Shown: positions 8,254-17,339, counted from the stretch's first letter. The stretch: 64,000 nucleotides of DNA from Streptosporangium nondiastaticum (GCF_003011965.1 NZ_PXWG01000011.1:42246-106245); one strand, 5' to 3'. Translations and numbers: made by a program. Notes: a model not told the origin generated them from the sequence alone.

Positions 8254-8703
8254 TTACAGGTCGCGCTCCAGCGTGCTCTCGCCCGCGGTGGGGGAGAAGC
8301 CCGAGGCGGACCAGAGCCGCACCGCGGCCTCGTTGTCGTCGTGGACGAAGAGGAAGACCCTGCGCACCCCGCGCTCGCGGAACGCCGCGAGCGTGTCCGC
8401 GACCAGCTTCCGCGCGAGGTGCGAGCGGCGGTGCTCGGGGGCGACCACGGCGTGGCTGATCGTGCCGCGCACGCCGAAGCTGCCCGCGATGACGGCGGCG
8501 ACGACGCGGCCCGTGCCGTCCCGCATCACCCGGCAGATGTCGGAGGCCTGGGCCAGGTGCTGCCCGAGCAGGCGGTCGTCCTCCCACTCGCAGTAGGCCG
8601 TCTGCGGTGCCGCGCGCAGCAGGCCGATGACATCCGGGATGTCACCGGTGGTCATCGGACGCGAGGCCGTCTCGACGGTCTCGCGCACTGCCGTGGCGCT
8701 CAT
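8254..8703 (-). CDS. GNAT family N-acetyltransferase
   Basis: A 149-residue GNAT acetyltransferase. The acetyl-CoA-binding strand and loop are seen at HAVVAPEHRRSHLARKL (near residues 84-100), although the usual RxxGxG is altered to RRSHLA. The C-terminal FLFVHDDNEAAVRLWSASGF is the typical final GNAT segment. It would transfer an acetyl group to an amine, substrate unknown. Its ATG overlaps the stop of the upstream oxygenase gene (ATGA), so the two are co-translated and probably act on the same metabolite, perhaps acetylating a hydroxylated amino acid for detoxification. Confidence 0.87.
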   Translation of the reverse strand: MSATAVRETVETASRPMTTGDIPDVIGLLRAAPQTAYCEWEDDRLLGQHLAQASDICRVMRDGTGRVVAAVIAGSFGVRGTISHAVVAPEHRRSHLARKLVADTLAAFRERGVRRVFLFVHDDNEAAVRLWSASGFSPTAGESTLERDL

Positions 8704-9470
8704 CAGACCACGGTCTCGTAGGGCGAGCCGGGCAGCGAGAAGGAGATGGCGAGCACGTCCCGCTGTCCCTGCCGGTCGCTCGGCGCGCTGATCGGCGTGA
8801 CGTGGTGCTTCATCTTCCGGTCCTCGAAGATCAGCGTGTCCAGCGGGTCGAGGAAGGTGGCCTTCGCCAGCGGCTCCTCCTCCCAGGTGAAGACGGTGCT
8901 CTCGCCGCCGTCGATGTCGATGCGGCCGATCAGGTGCAGGCCGGCGAAGGGGTAACCGTCCGAGTGGATGCCCTCGGGCACGACCTCGTAGGTCTTGCCG
9001 GCGTTGACGACGATGCGGATCTGGTGGATCTGGCAGATCCATTTCTGCGAGCGGTACTCCTCCTCGATCGGCAGGCTGTCGAAGTCGTACTCCACCAGCG
9101 CCTTGAAGAGCGGGTTCTCGACGATGGCGGGCTCGACGTCGCCGAAGTGGCGCTCCAGGCCGCCGACGAACGAGTTCATCTCCTCGCTCTGCAGGTACGC
9201 GACGTGGCTGCGCGGGGTCAATTCCCCGGTGGCGGGCACGTAATCGAAGTCGCTGTAGCGGCGGGTGCGGGTGGCGAGCTCGCCGCCGCCGAAGTGCGGG
9301 TCGACGTCCAGCCGGTCCCACGACGCCGCCATCTCGGCGAAGGCTCCGGAGAGCTCCTCGGACAGCTGAAGCTTTCCTGCCGGAATCAGTGCGTACCGCT
9401 GCTCGCGCAGTTCTTCGCGGCAGTCGACACCGATCCGCGCAATGGACTCGGGAACGCTGCTATTCGACAT
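8703..9470 (-). CDS. 2OG-Fe(II) dioxygenase, amino-acid hydroxylase-like (PF10014 type)
   Basis: A 255-residue protein of the 2OG-Fe dioxygenase family that includes the free L-isoleucine 4-hydroxylase IDO of Bacillus. The facial triad is visible as H169-S-D171 (GIHSDGYPF) and a distal histidine at 222 or 223 (KMKHHVTPI). R237 (QRDVLAISF) is a good candidate for the 2OG-binding arginine. It likely hydroxylates a free amino acid in the cytoplasm. GGAGG lies 6 bases before ATG 9470. It is coupled to a GNAT gene and lies close to the AzlCD exporter. The 557-bp gap to its right separates it from the divergent biosynthetic cluster, so it may be a member of that cluster. Confidence 0.85.
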   Translation of the reverse strand: MSNSSVPESIARIGVDCREELREQRYALIPAGKLQLSEELSGAFAEMAASWDRLDVDPHFGGGELATRTRRYSDFDYVPATGELTPRSHVAYLQSEEMNSFVGGLERHFGDVEPAIVENPLFKALVEYDFDSLPIEEEYRSQKWICQIHQIRIVVNAGKTYEVVPEGIHSDGYPFAGLHLIGRIDIDGGESTVFTWEEEPLAKATFLDPLDTLIFEDRKMKHHVTPISAPSDRQGQRDVLAISFSLPGSPYETVV

Positions 9471-10027
9471 GACAGTCCTCCCCCGGCGTTGCCCCGCCGG
9501 TGGTCATTGAGGGATTCCCTCTCCTGCATGGGCAAGATCACGGTAGGTGCGGGCCCTCGGACGCCAACAAGATCTTGTCCGTATGCTGAGACATCAGGAA
9601 AGTGGAATAAGCTTGGATGTCCCTTTATGTCCACCGGCGTTTGTGACACTGTTTTGGCCGGAGTGGCTTGGATCACACGTGCTGAAGAATTGATTCCGCT
9701 TCCGTATCGCGAAAAATTCCGGCCCGTGCCGGAGTGTTAAGTGCGGGACAAGTACTGCGCTGCTGATCCCTTGACAGTGCTGAACCGCTGTCGATACGTT
9801 CGCTGGGGAGCGAGGGAATTCACCCCCAACGGGGCGCAATTGTGCGCAGGGTATGGGGCCTCGCCGCCGTCGCCGTACGGGGGAATCTTTTCTTCTGCCG
9901 GTCCGGGCTGCCCGTTCTATGGCCCGGAGTCCCGGCCTTTCCCCTTCTGTTCGTCTGCTCGGGTGGTGCAAGCGCCCGAGAGTTCCATTGTTCGTGAACA
10001 GCGCACAGGTATGCCGAGGGGGAATTT
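9471..10027. promoter_or_regulatory. 557-bp divergent promoter region of the biosynthetic cluster
   Basis: A gene-free stretch of clearly lower GC than its neighbours between the oxygenase gene and the first cluster gene. It holds one good vegetative-type promoter on the plus strand: TTGACA at 9771-9776 and ATACGT at 9794-9799, a 17-base spacer. That would give a leader of about 220 bases before ATG 10028. An open frame at 9741-10031 has no ribosome site and no protein-like composition. No clear operator repeat was found. Confidence 0.55.
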
Positions 10028-11773
10028 ATGAGGGTGTCGTCTGCCGTCGGCCGGTCGGCCGGCCAACCCTGGTGGAATACCCAGCAGCCTTCCGGAATGC
10101 CGGTACACCGCTACCGGCGCGCCGCACCGCAGGAACTGCCCGGGCCCGGCACCCCGCGCCCATGGCTCGACCGGCCCCTCGACCGGGCGCCGTTGTGGAG
10201 CTCGGTCGACCTGCGGGACGGCAACCAGGCACTGGCCAACCCGATGGACGGCAAACGCAAGCGGACGATGTTCGACCTGCTGGTCCGCCTGGGTCTCAAG
10301 GACATCGAGGTCGGCTATCCCTCCGCCGCGGAGACCGAGTTCGACTTCGTACGCCACCTCGTCACCGGCGGCCACATCCCCGACGACGTCACCATCTCGG
10401 TCTTCACGGCGGCCCGCCCGGACGCCATCGACCGCACCTTCGAGGCGATCCGGGGCGCGGACCGCGCCGTCGTCCACCTCTGCCACGCCACCGCGTGCCT
10501 GTGGCGCGAGGTCGTCTTCCGGATGACGCCGTCCGAGGTGATGAAGCTGGCCCGCGACGGTGCCGAGCGCATGGTGCGGCTGGCCGACCGGGCCGGCGGC
10601 GACATCCGCTTCGAGTACTCGCCCGAGACGTTCAACGTCACCGAGCCCGGTTTCGCCCTGGAGATAGCGAACACCGTCGCCGAGATCGTCGACGCGACCC
10701 CGGACCGGCCGCTGACGCTGAACCTGCCGAGCACGGTCGAGATGCACGCGCCGGACGTCTTCGCCGACCAGATCGCGTGGATGGACCGCCACCTCGACCG
10801 GCGGGACTCGGTCATCCTGTCGGTCCACCCGCACAACGACCGCGGCACCGCGGTCGCCGCCGCCGAGTACGCCCTGGCCGCCGGCGCCGACCGCGTCGAG
10901 GGCACGCTCTTCGGCAACGGCGAGCGCACCGGCAACGTGGACCTGGTCACCCTCGCGCTCAACCTCTTCAGCCGGGGCATCGACCCGCAGCTCGACCTCT
11001 CCGACCTCCCCGCGGTCCGCCGGACCGTGGAGGAGTGCACCGAGATGGCGGTGCCGCCCCGCCACCCCTACGCCGGCGACCTCGTCTTCACCGCCTTCTC
11101 CGGCACCCACCAGGACGCCATCGCCAAGGGCCTCGCCCACCTGCGCGACCAGGCCGCCTCGGCCGGCCGCGCGCCCGCGGAACTGCCGTGGGACGTCCCG
11201 TACTTGCCGATCGACCCCCAGGACATCGGCCGGAGCTACGAGGCGATCATCCGCGTCAACAGCCAGTCGGGCAAGGGCGGCATCGCCTACGTCCTGCGCA
11301 GCGGCTGGGGCCTCGACCTGCCCGTCGAGCTGCGCGTCGAATTCGCCGCGGCGATCCAGCAGGTCACCAACGCGACCGGCGTGGAGCTGGAACCGCAGCG
11401 CATCTGGGAGGCCTTCCGCGCCCAGTACTGCGACCCGGGCGCCTGGGCCGGCTTCACGGCGCCCGGCGCGGACACCGGCACCGGCCCCGGCGACACGGCG
11501 GACGCCCTGCTGGCCGCGGCCCGCGAGCGCGGCGTGTACGCCGGAACGGACCGGCTGGAGCACGACGGCGCCGGGCCCGCGACCGGCGCCGCGCACGCCT
11601 GCTACGCCCGGATCCTCGTCGAGGACCGGCCCGTGTGGGGCGTGGGCCTGGGCGGGACGGCCGGGGCGGCCACGGAGAACGCCGTGTTGTCGGCCCTGCA
11701 CCGCAGCGGGGCCCGGCCCCAGGACAGCGCGCCCGAGCCGCAGCCGGCCGGGCCCAAGGAAGGAACCCGATGA
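10028..11773 (+). CDS. 2-Isopropylmalate synthase-like enzyme (alkylmalate synthase)
   Basis: A 581-residue DRE-TIM-family protein, close in length to actinobacterial LeuA. Motifs: SVDLRDGNQAL near residue 65 (catalytic Arg and metal Asp), HPHNDRGTAVA near 275 (HxH metal ligands), GTLFGNGERTGNVDL near 300. A shortened LeuA-type C-terminal domain ends with VWGVGLGGTAGAATENA. LeuA condenses acetyl-CoA with 2-oxoisovalerate. Here, as the first gene of a biosynthetic operon lacking leuCD and leuB, it more likely condenses acetyl-CoA or another acyl-CoA with a pathway 2-oxo acid. AGGGGG lies just before ATG 10028. A duplicate housekeeping LeuA supplying leucine cannot be excluded. The stop overlaps the next gene. 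Confidence 0.87.
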   Translation: MRVSSAVGRSAGQPWWNTQQPSGMPVHRYRRAAPQELPGPGTPRPWLDRPLDRAPLWSSVDLRDGNQALANPMDGKRKRTMFDLLVRLGLKDIEVGYPSAAETEFDFVRHLVTGGHIPDDVTISVFTAARPDAIDRTFEAIRGADRAVVHLCHATACLWREVVFRMTPSEVMKLARDGAERMVRLADRAGGDIRFEYSPETFNVTEPGFALEIANTVAEIVDATPDRPLTLNLPSTVEMHAPDVFADQIAWMDRHLDRRDSVILSVHPHNDRGTAVAAAEYALAAGADRVEGTLFGNGERTGNVDLVTLALNLFSRGIDPQLDLSDLPAVRRTVEECTEMAVPPRHPYAGDLVFTAFSGTHQDAIAKGLAHLRDQAASAGRAPAELPWDVPYLPIDPQDIGRSYEAIIRVNSQSGKGGIAYVLRSGWGLDLPVELRVEFAAAIQQVTNATGVELEPQRIWEAFRAQYCDPGAWAGFTAPGADTGTGPGDTADALLAAARERGVYAGTDRLEHDGAGPATGAAHACYARILVEDRPVWGVGLGGTAGAATENAVLSALHRSGARPQDSAPEPQPAGPKEGTR

Positions 11774-12303
11774 GCGACCCGGCGCTGCCGGCCTACGTCG
11801 AGCTGGAGCCCGGCCGGTTCCGCGAGGACACGGGCCTGGCCTACGAGGACTACGTCGTCGGCCACGTATTCGAGCACCGCCCCGGCCGTACGATCACCAC
11901 CACGGACAACATCTGGAGCTCGCTGCTCTGCCTCAACCTGCACCCGCTCCACATCGACGACGTCTACGCCTCGGGGACGCAGTTCAAGAAGCTGCTCGTG
12001 TCCAGCCTGGTGACGTTCGGGATCGTGAACGGCATGACGGTCAAGACCATCAGCCAGCGGGCCGTCGCCAACCTGGGCTGGGACAAGGTGCGGCTCAGCG
12101 CCCCCGTCTTCGTCGGGGACACCCTCTACGCCGAGACCACGATCACCGGCAAGCGGCCGTCCGGCTCCCGGCCCGGCGAGGGCATCGTCACGGTCCACAC
12201 CGTGGGCCGCAACCAGGACGGGGTCCAGGTCATCGAGTTCGACCGCACCGTCCTGGCGGCCATGCGCCGGCCGGGCACCCCGGCCACCGACCCCCAGTCC
12301 TGA
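11770..12303 (+). CDS. MaoC-like hotdog dehydratase/hydratase
   Basis: A 177-residue single-hotdog protein similar to MaoC and mesaconyl-CoA hydratase-type enzymes. The YVVGHVFEHRPGRTITTTDN opening and the hydratase segment LNLHPLHIDDVYA (Asp/His catalytic pair expected here) are visible, followed by FVGDTLYAETTI. It probably adds or removes water on an alkyl-malyl or enoyl-CoA intermediate. Mesaconyl-CoA hydratase and CitE-type lyase form a reaction pair in the ethylmalonyl-CoA pathway, and a CitE-type gene lies two genes downstream. Its start overlaps the previous stop (ATGA). Confidence 0.87.
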   Translation: MSDPALPAYVELEPGRFREDTGLAYEDYVVGHVFEHRPGRTITTTDNIWSSLLCLNLHPLHIDDVYASGTQFKKLLVSSLVTFGIVNGMTVKTISQRAVANLGWDKVRLSAPVFVGDTLYAETTITGKRPSGSRPGEGIVTVHTVGRNQDGVQVIEFDRTVLAAMRRPGTPATDPQS

Positions 12304-12317
12304 GACAGGAGACGCCC

Positions 12318-13271
12318 ATGACCGTCCTACCGGTGATCAACCTGGAAGACGCCCTCGGCGGGAACGAGGAGAAGGTCGCCGACGAGATCTCCCGGGCCTG
12401 CACCGAGGTCGGCTTCTTCATCGTCCGCGGCCACGGCATCGACCGGAAGGTCTTCGACGACGCCTACGAGCTCTCCCTCGGCTTCTTCGGCCGGCCCGCG
12501 GCCGAGAAGGACGCCCTGCCGATGCGCACGAGCACGGCCCGCGGCGACAACGACTACAGCCCCTACGGCTACAGCGCGCTGCTGTCGGAGAACGCCTACG
12601 CCTACACCGGCAAGCAGGGCATGCCCGCCGACTACGTCGAGAAGTTCAGCGTCGGGCGCCTCGTCCTCGACGACGCCGAGGACCTGCCCTTCCCCGCCGA
12701 CGAGCGCGGGAGCGAGCTGCGCGCCGCGCTCAAGGCCTACTTCGCGGCCTGCGAGACCGTCTCCGCGCGGGTGACCGAGCTGCTGACCATCGCCCTGGAA
12801 CTGCCGCGCGACTTCTTCGCCACCCGCACGGACCGCTCCAACGACTCGCTGCGCTCCCAGTACTACCCGGGCGTGCAGCAGGAGTTCCTCAACGACCAGG
12901 GCATGGGCGAGCACACCGACGGCACGCTCATCACCCTGCTCACCGAGGACGGCCCCGGCCTCCAGCTGCGCGACCTGTCCGGCAACTGGATCGACGTGGA
13001 CGTCCCCGAGCGCGACCACTTCATCGTCAACATCGGCGACCTCATGGCCCGCTGGTCCAACGACGAGTACGTCTCGACGCCGCACCGCGTGCGGCTCGTG
13101 GACCGCCCCCGCCAGTCGATCGTCTTCTTCAAGCTGGCCAACGACGACGCGGTCATCGAGGCCTTCCCGAAGTTCACCCGGGAGCGCCCCGCGACGTACG
13201 AGCCCATCCGCTACGAGACGTTCTCGCTGCAGAAGATGGACGCGCTCTTCGGGCGGGAGGCCCGCTCGTGA
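12318..13271 (+). CDS. Isopenicillin N synthase-family 2OG/Fe(II) oxygenase
   Basis: A 317-residue protein of the IPNS/flavone-synthase type. The N-terminal DIOX_N region (PVINLEDAL, EVGFFIVRGHGI) is followed by the jelly roll. Iron ligands are H199-T-D201 (GEHTDGTL) and H256 (STPHRVRL), and R265-Q-S267 is the usual 2OG-binding RxS. All are intact, so it should be active on a small soluble substrate, most likely hydroxylating or desaturating a pathway intermediate. AGGAG lies 7 bases before ATG 12318. Its stop overlaps the GTG start of the lyase gene. Confidence 0.9.
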   Translation: MTVLPVINLEDALGGNEEKVADEISRACTEVGFFIVRGHGIDRKVFDDAYELSLGFFGRPAAEKDALPMRTSTARGDNDYSPYGYSALLSENAYAYTGKQGMPADYVEKFSVGRLVLDDAEDLPFPADERGSELRAALKAYFAACETVSARVTELLTIALELPRDFFATRTDRSNDSLRSQYYPGVQQEFLNDQGMGEHTDGTLITLLTEDGPGLQLRDLSGNWIDVDVPERDHFIVNIGDLMARWSNDEYVSTPHRVRLVDRPRQSIVFFKLANDDAVIEAFPKFTRERPATYEPIRYETFSLQKMDALFGREARS

Positions 13272-14116
13272 AGGTCGACCCGTGCCTGTTCTACGTCCCG
13301 GCGTCACGCGTGGACACCCTGCTCAAGAACGTGCCCCGGGATTCGATCGAGCTCGTGCTCGACCTGGAGGACTCCGTCCCCAAGGACGCCAAGCCCACCG
13401 CCCGCGAGCAGCTCGGCACCGTCGACCTGACCGGGACGGGGCTCACCGGCGTCTCCATGCGCATCAACAGCATCGAGACCCCGGACGGTCTGCTCGACAT
13501 CCAGACGATCCTCGCCCTCGGCGGGCGGATCGGCGGCCTCCCCCTGCAGACGGTGCTGGTGCCCAAGGTCGCCGCCGGCCGTGACGTCGCCATCTACCGG
13601 TCCCTGCTCTCCCGCCTGGACGAGCCGCCGGAGATCTGCAGCTTCATCGAGACGCTGGACGCCGTCGAGAACGCCTTCGACATCGCCGCGGCCAGCGAGG
13701 GGCTCTGCTTCGGGCAGGCCGACCTGGTCGCCGAGATGTGGGCCCAGGACGAGGCCTACCTCGCCCACGCCCGGTCCCGGATGTGCGTGGCCGCCTCCCG
13801 CTACGGCCTGCCGGTCATCGACACCAACTCCTTCGAGCTGTGGGACATGGACCTCGTCCGGGCCCAGTGCGAGGCCTCGAAGCAGTGCGGCTTCACCGGC
13901 AAGGCCGCCATCCACCCCAAGCAGGTCGGCACGATCGTCGAGACGTTCAGCGTCCCCGCGGCCGAGCTCGACGAGTACCGGCAGACGATCAAGGACTACG
14001 AGGCCGACGAGCGCGGCTTCGCGGTCAGCAAGGACCGGGTGCTCGCCCCGCCCTTCGTCCTGCGGGCCCGGCGCATGCTCGCGCTGCACGACGGCATCGC
14101 CCGCCCGATCCGCTGA
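13268..14116 (+). CDS. CitE-like / HpcH-HpaI aldolase or CoA-ester lyase
   Basis: A 282-residue TIM-barrel enzyme of the citrate-lyase-beta/malyl-CoA-lyase superfamily. Seen: LVLDLEDSVPKDAK (conserved Glu/Asp metal site), MRINSIETPDG (the catalytic Arg), LVPKVAAGRDV, SFIETLDAVENAFDIA (metal Glu), FGQADLVAEM, and FTGKAAIHPKQV. Members make or break C-C bonds between an acyl-CoA and an oxo acid such as glyoxylate, pyruvate or oxaloacetate. In the ketomemicin pathway an aldolase of this class starts the ketomethylene unit, which is a useful parallel here. GTG 13268 overlaps the previous stop. Confidence 0.88.
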   Translation: MKVDPCLFYVPASRVDTLLKNVPRDSIELVLDLEDSVPKDAKPTAREQLGTVDLTGTGLTGVSMRINSIETPDGLLDIQTILALGGRIGGLPLQTVLVPKVAAGRDVAIYRSLLSRLDEPPEICSFIETLDAVENAFDIAAASEGLCFGQADLVAEMWAQDEAYLAHARSRMCVAASRYGLPVIDTNSFELWDMDLVRAQCEASKQCGFTGKAAIHPKQVGTIVETFSVPAAELDEYRQTIKDYEADERGFAVSKDRVLAPPFVLRARRMLALHDGIARPIR

Positions 14117-14179
14117 CCACCGAACTTCAACGCCGGCCCCGGCTTTCGTAGGGCCGGACCGGCACCCGTGGAGGACATT

Positions 14180-15109
14180 GTGAGCACCCCGATGACGGAC
14201 GTCCTGAAGCAGGCCATGGTCGACGTCTCCGCCTACCCCGCCGAGTTCGCCGGCGGCCGCTTCACCGGCGTCCCCGACGCGCTCGTCGCACGCCTGGTGG
14301 AGCTGGTCGCCGACGGCGCCGGCGTCGCCGTCTGCCACGGCGCGAGCGCCCTGCTCGCCGGGCACGGCATGGACATCCACGACGAGGCCCACGCCGCCGC
14401 CGCGCGCGACTACTTCGAGGCCGTCTTCCGCGCCTTCGCCGCGACGGTCGACCCCGCGAAGTTCTCGCCGCTGCCCATGGGCTACGACCAGGTCGCCAGC
14501 ATGGACGTGGACGGCTTCAACAAGAACACCAGCTTCACGCCCAACTCCGACCACACGGAGTCGCGCGAGTTCCTGACCACGAAGTGCGTCCACTTCGACT
14601 CCGCCACGACGTTCATCGGCAACGTCTACGGCCCCAACACGAACATCGACGGCGGCCTGCCGATCGTGTGCGACACCACCGCGTACTGCCGCGAGAACGG
14701 CGTCGACCCGGCCGACCTGATCGAGCTCATGCCGCACAGCTACAACGTCGCGGTCAAGCAGGAGCACACCGAGGCCGTCCTCGCCCGCCACGCCGTCGCC
14801 GTGGACGCCGACCTGCTGGACGACATGGTCATGGTCGTCCTCAACAACGAGGTCGACGGCGGGCTGGCGCACGCCGGCTCGACGCCCCGCCTCGCCGACC
14901 CGGCCCGGCCCGGCAAGCGCCCGCTGCGCCACATCGAGCTGCAGTTCACCGACGGCGAGAACCTCGACAACTGGTACCGCCACTACCGCCTGGACATCCC
15001 CGAGGTGAAGGTCAAGGTTCCGGACCTGGACACTCCGGACCACGACCGCTACCACCGTGGTGTGGACACCGCCCTCGCGGCCCAGAGCCCCGCCGCATCC
15101 GGCAAGTGA
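14180..15109 (+). CDS. Putative TauD-like non-heme iron oxygenase
   Basis: A 309-residue protein not recognised as a standard family. Its layout fits the TauD/clavaminate-synthase fold: H138-F-D140 (KCVHFDSATT), then an IDGGLPIVCDTTAY segment like the GG-T-D-AY stretch that follows the iron site in TauD, a distal H231 (GGLAHAG) after an NNE motif, and R250 (RPLRHIEL) where the 2OG-binding arginine belongs. The assignment is pattern-based and not certain. GTG 14180 is chosen because GAGGA lies 5 bases upstream; GTG 14168 is in frame but has no ribosome site. The 63-bp gap before it is the largest so far in the operon. Confidence 0.7.
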   Translation: MSTPMTDVLKQAMVDVSAYPAEFAGGRFTGVPDALVARLVELVADGAGVAVCHGASALLAGHGMDIHDEAHAAAARDYFEAVFRAFAATVDPAKFSPLPMGYDQVASMDVDGFNKNTSFTPNSDHTESREFLTTKCVHFDSATTFIGNVYGPNTNIDGGLPIVCDTTAYCRENGVDPADLIELMPHSYNVAVKQEHTEAVLARHAVAVDADLLDDMVMVVLNNEVDGGLAHAGSTPRLADPARPGKRPLRHIELQFTDGENLDNWYRHYRLDIPEVKVKVPDLDTPDHDRYHRGVDTALAAQSPAASGK

Positions 15110-15117
15110 GGCACGCC

Positions 15118-16077
15118 ATGTCACTGCTGCACCGGCCGGACGCCCCGGCCATGAGCCCCGCCGACGAGGCCGAACTGGCGGCGCTGCTCGACCTGCTGGA
15201 CGCCGGCGAATGGCCCGAGGACCTCTTCGAGGGCCGCACGTTCTACGACCAGTGGGGCACCCCCGTGGCGGCGGACGTCCGGGTCACCGAGCGCGAGGCC
15301 GGCGGCGTGCCCGCGTACGTGCTCACCCCGCCGGACGCCGACCCCGCGCGGATCGGGATCTGGCTGCACGGCGGCGGCTACGTGTTCGGCTCGCAGACCA
15401 GCCACGGCAGCATGGTCGCCGAGGCCGCGCGCAGCGCCGGCTGCGCGTTCCTGCACCCGCAGTACCGCAGGGCCCCGGAGCACAAGTTCCCCGCGCCCGT
15501 CGAGGACGCGGTGGCCGTCTACGCCGCCCTCCTCGACGAGGGCTGGGCGCCCGGGGCGATCGTCATGGCCGGCGACTCCGCCGGCGGCGGCCTGCTCCTC
15601 GCGGCCCTGCTCGCCGCCCGGGACCGCGGGCTGCCGATGCCCGCGGCCGCCGCCGTGGTCTCGCCCTGGACGGACCTGGCCGGCACGGGGGAGACCTTCA
15701 CGACGAAGGAGGCCATCGACCCGCTGCTGTCCCGGTCGGTGGTCGACGACGTCGCCGAGGCCTACCTCGACGGAACCGCCCCCGAGACCCCGTACGCCTC
15801 CCCGCACTACGGCGACCCGCACGGCTTCCCGCCGGTGCTCATCCAGGTCGGCGAGCGGGAGATGCTGCACAGCGACTCCGAGCGGTTCGCCGCCAAGCTG
15901 GCCGCCGCCGGCTCCCCGGTCACCATCGAGGTCTGGCCGGGCATGGTCCACGTCTGGCACCTGCACCACACGCGCCTGGCCAAGGCCCGCGAGGCGCTCG
16001 CGCGCCTCGGCGCCTTCCTGCGCGCACCCGGCACGGCGGCGCCCCGCGAGGGCGCACGGAACGAGGGACACTCATGA
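15118..16077 (+). CDS. Alpha/beta hydrolase, HSL-type
   Basis: A 319-residue hormone-sensitive-lipase-type hydrolase. The oxyanion motif WLHGGGYVFGS lies near residue 85, the nucleophile elbow GDSAGGG near 155, the acid in VLIQVGEREML and the catalytic histidine in GMVHVWHLH near 280. It should hydrolyse an ester, thioester or lactone in the cytoplasm. In this operon it may release a pathway intermediate from CoA or open a lactone. It begins eight bases after the previous stop and its own stop overlaps the oxoamine synthase start (ATGA). Confidence 0.9.
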   Translation: MSLLHRPDAPAMSPADEAELAALLDLLDAGEWPEDLFEGRTFYDQWGTPVAADVRVTEREAGGVPAYVLTPPDADPARIGIWLHGGGYVFGSQTSHGSMVAEAARSAGCAFLHPQYRRAPEHKFPAPVEDAVAVYAALLDEGWAPGAIVMAGDSAGGGLLLAALLAARDRGLPMPAAAAVVSPWTDLAGTGETFTTKEAIDPLLSRSVVDDVAEAYLDGTAPETPYASPHYGDPHGFPPVLIQVGEREMLHSDSERFAAKLAAAGSPVTIEVWPGMVHVWHLHHTRLAKAREALARLGAFLRAPGTAAPREGARNEGHS

Positions 16078-17339
16078 GCGACGACACCGTGACCGGCCCG
16101 GAGGCCGAGGCGGTGATGGGACCGCACCGGTTCCGGAACAACCAGCGCATGGTCCCGGCCGGCGAGGCGGCGTGGAAGCTCGCCGGGGACAACGGGATGC
16201 TCGACATCCGCGTCGACGCCACGAACGGCCAGAACCGGCTGCGCGACGTCCGCACCGGGCACGAGTTCCTCAACCTCTCCTCGTGCTCCTACCTCGGCCT
16301 GAACAGCCACCCCACTGTCGTGGAGGCCGGCGTAGCGGCCCTGCGCGAGGAGCAGATCACGGGGCTGGCCATGGCCGAGTTCCGGATCCGCCTGGAGGCC
16401 GCGCACCGCCTGGAGGAGGAGCTGGCCGGCCTGTTCGGCGGCCCCGTGCTGCCGTCGATCTCCTGCGGCGTGACCAGCGCCGCCGTGCTGCCCCTGCTGG
16501 CCTCGGGACACCTCACCGGCAGCGAGCCGCTGGTCATGGTCTTCGACCGGTTCGCGCACTTCTCGATGAACTTCGTCAAGCCGGTCGTCGCCGACGAGAC
16601 GATGGTGCTGACCAGCCCGCACAACGACATGCAGTTCCTTGAAGACGTGTGCCGGAAGTACCCGCGTGTGGCCTACGTGTGCGAGGGCGCGTACTCCACC
16701 GGCGGCCTCGCCGATCTGGAGGGCATCAAGTCCCTGCAGGAGAAGTACGGCATGTACGTCTACCTCGACGACTCGCACGCCCTCTCCACGCAGGGCCCGA
16801 ACGGCGAGGGCTACGCCCGCTCGGTCTTCCGCGAGCTCGACGAACGCACCATGATCGTCGCCTCGACGGCCAAGGCCTTCGGCAGCACCGGCGGCATCGC
16901 CATGCTCGGCTCGTCCAGCGTCTTCGACTTCCTCTACCGCTCCGGCCCGATGGGCTGGTCCCAGGGGATGCGCACCGGCGCCATCGGCACCACCCTGGGC
17001 AGCATCGCCGTCCACCGCTCCCCGGAGCTCGGCGTGCGCCAGCGCCAGCTCGCGGAGAACATCGCCACCTTCGACCGGCGCATGAAGGGCCGCGACGTCC
17101 GCGGCACCGGCTCGCACATCAAGTTCGTCACGGTCGGCGAGAACGAGAAGGCGGTGCGCCTCTCCACCGAGCTCTACCGGCGCGGCTACTACTGCTCGGC
17201 GATGTTCTTCCCGGTCGTCCCGCGCGGCCAGGCCGGCGTCCGGCTGATGCTCCGCGGCGACATGACCACCGCCATGACGGAGGACTTCGTCACCGTACTG
17301 GAGGACGTGCTGGACGACGTGCTGGACGGGGCCGCATGA
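16074..17339 (+). CDS. PLP-dependent alpha-oxoamine synthase (AONS/KBL family)
   Basis: A 421-residue member of the family that includes 8-amino-7-oxononanoate synthase, 2-amino-3-ketobutyrate CoA ligase and serine palmitoyltransferase. Present: LNLSSCSYLGL, the PLP-phosphate and substrate loops, YLDDSHALSTQGPNGEG (Asp/His pair holding PLP) and the Schiff-base lysine at about residue 267 (STAKAFGSTGG). These enzymes join an acyl-CoA (or decarboxylating malonyl-CoA) to an amino acid to give an alpha-amino ketone. In ketomemicin biosynthesis a homologue makes the ketomethylene bond. It is probably the key C-C bond-forming step of this cluster. Confidence 0.92.
   Translation: MSDDTVTGPEAEAVMGPHRFRNNQRMVPAGEAAWKLAGDNGMLDIRVDATNGQNRLRDVRTGHEFLNLSSCSYLGLNSHPTVVEAGVAALREEQITGLAMAEFRIRLEAAHRLEEELAGLFGGPVLPSISCGVTSAAVLPLLASGHLTGSEPLVMVFDRFAHFSMNFVKPVVADETMVLTSPHNDMQFLEDVCRKYPRVAYVCEGAYSTGGLADLEGIKSLQEKYGMYVYLDDSHALSTQGPNGEGYARSVFRELDERTMIVASTAKAFGSTGGIAMLGSSSVFDFLYRSGPMGWSQGMRTGAIGTTLGSIAVHRSPELGVRQRQLAENIATFDRRMKGRDVRGTGSHIKFVTVGENEKAVRLSTELYRRGYYCSAMFFPVVPRGQAGVRLMLRGDMTTAMTEDFVTVLEDVLDDVLDGAA

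Noticed and set aside
9741..10031. Plus-strand frame before the biosynthetic operon
   Set aside because: No ribosome site, poor codon bias, and it covers the likely -35/-10 promoter and leader.
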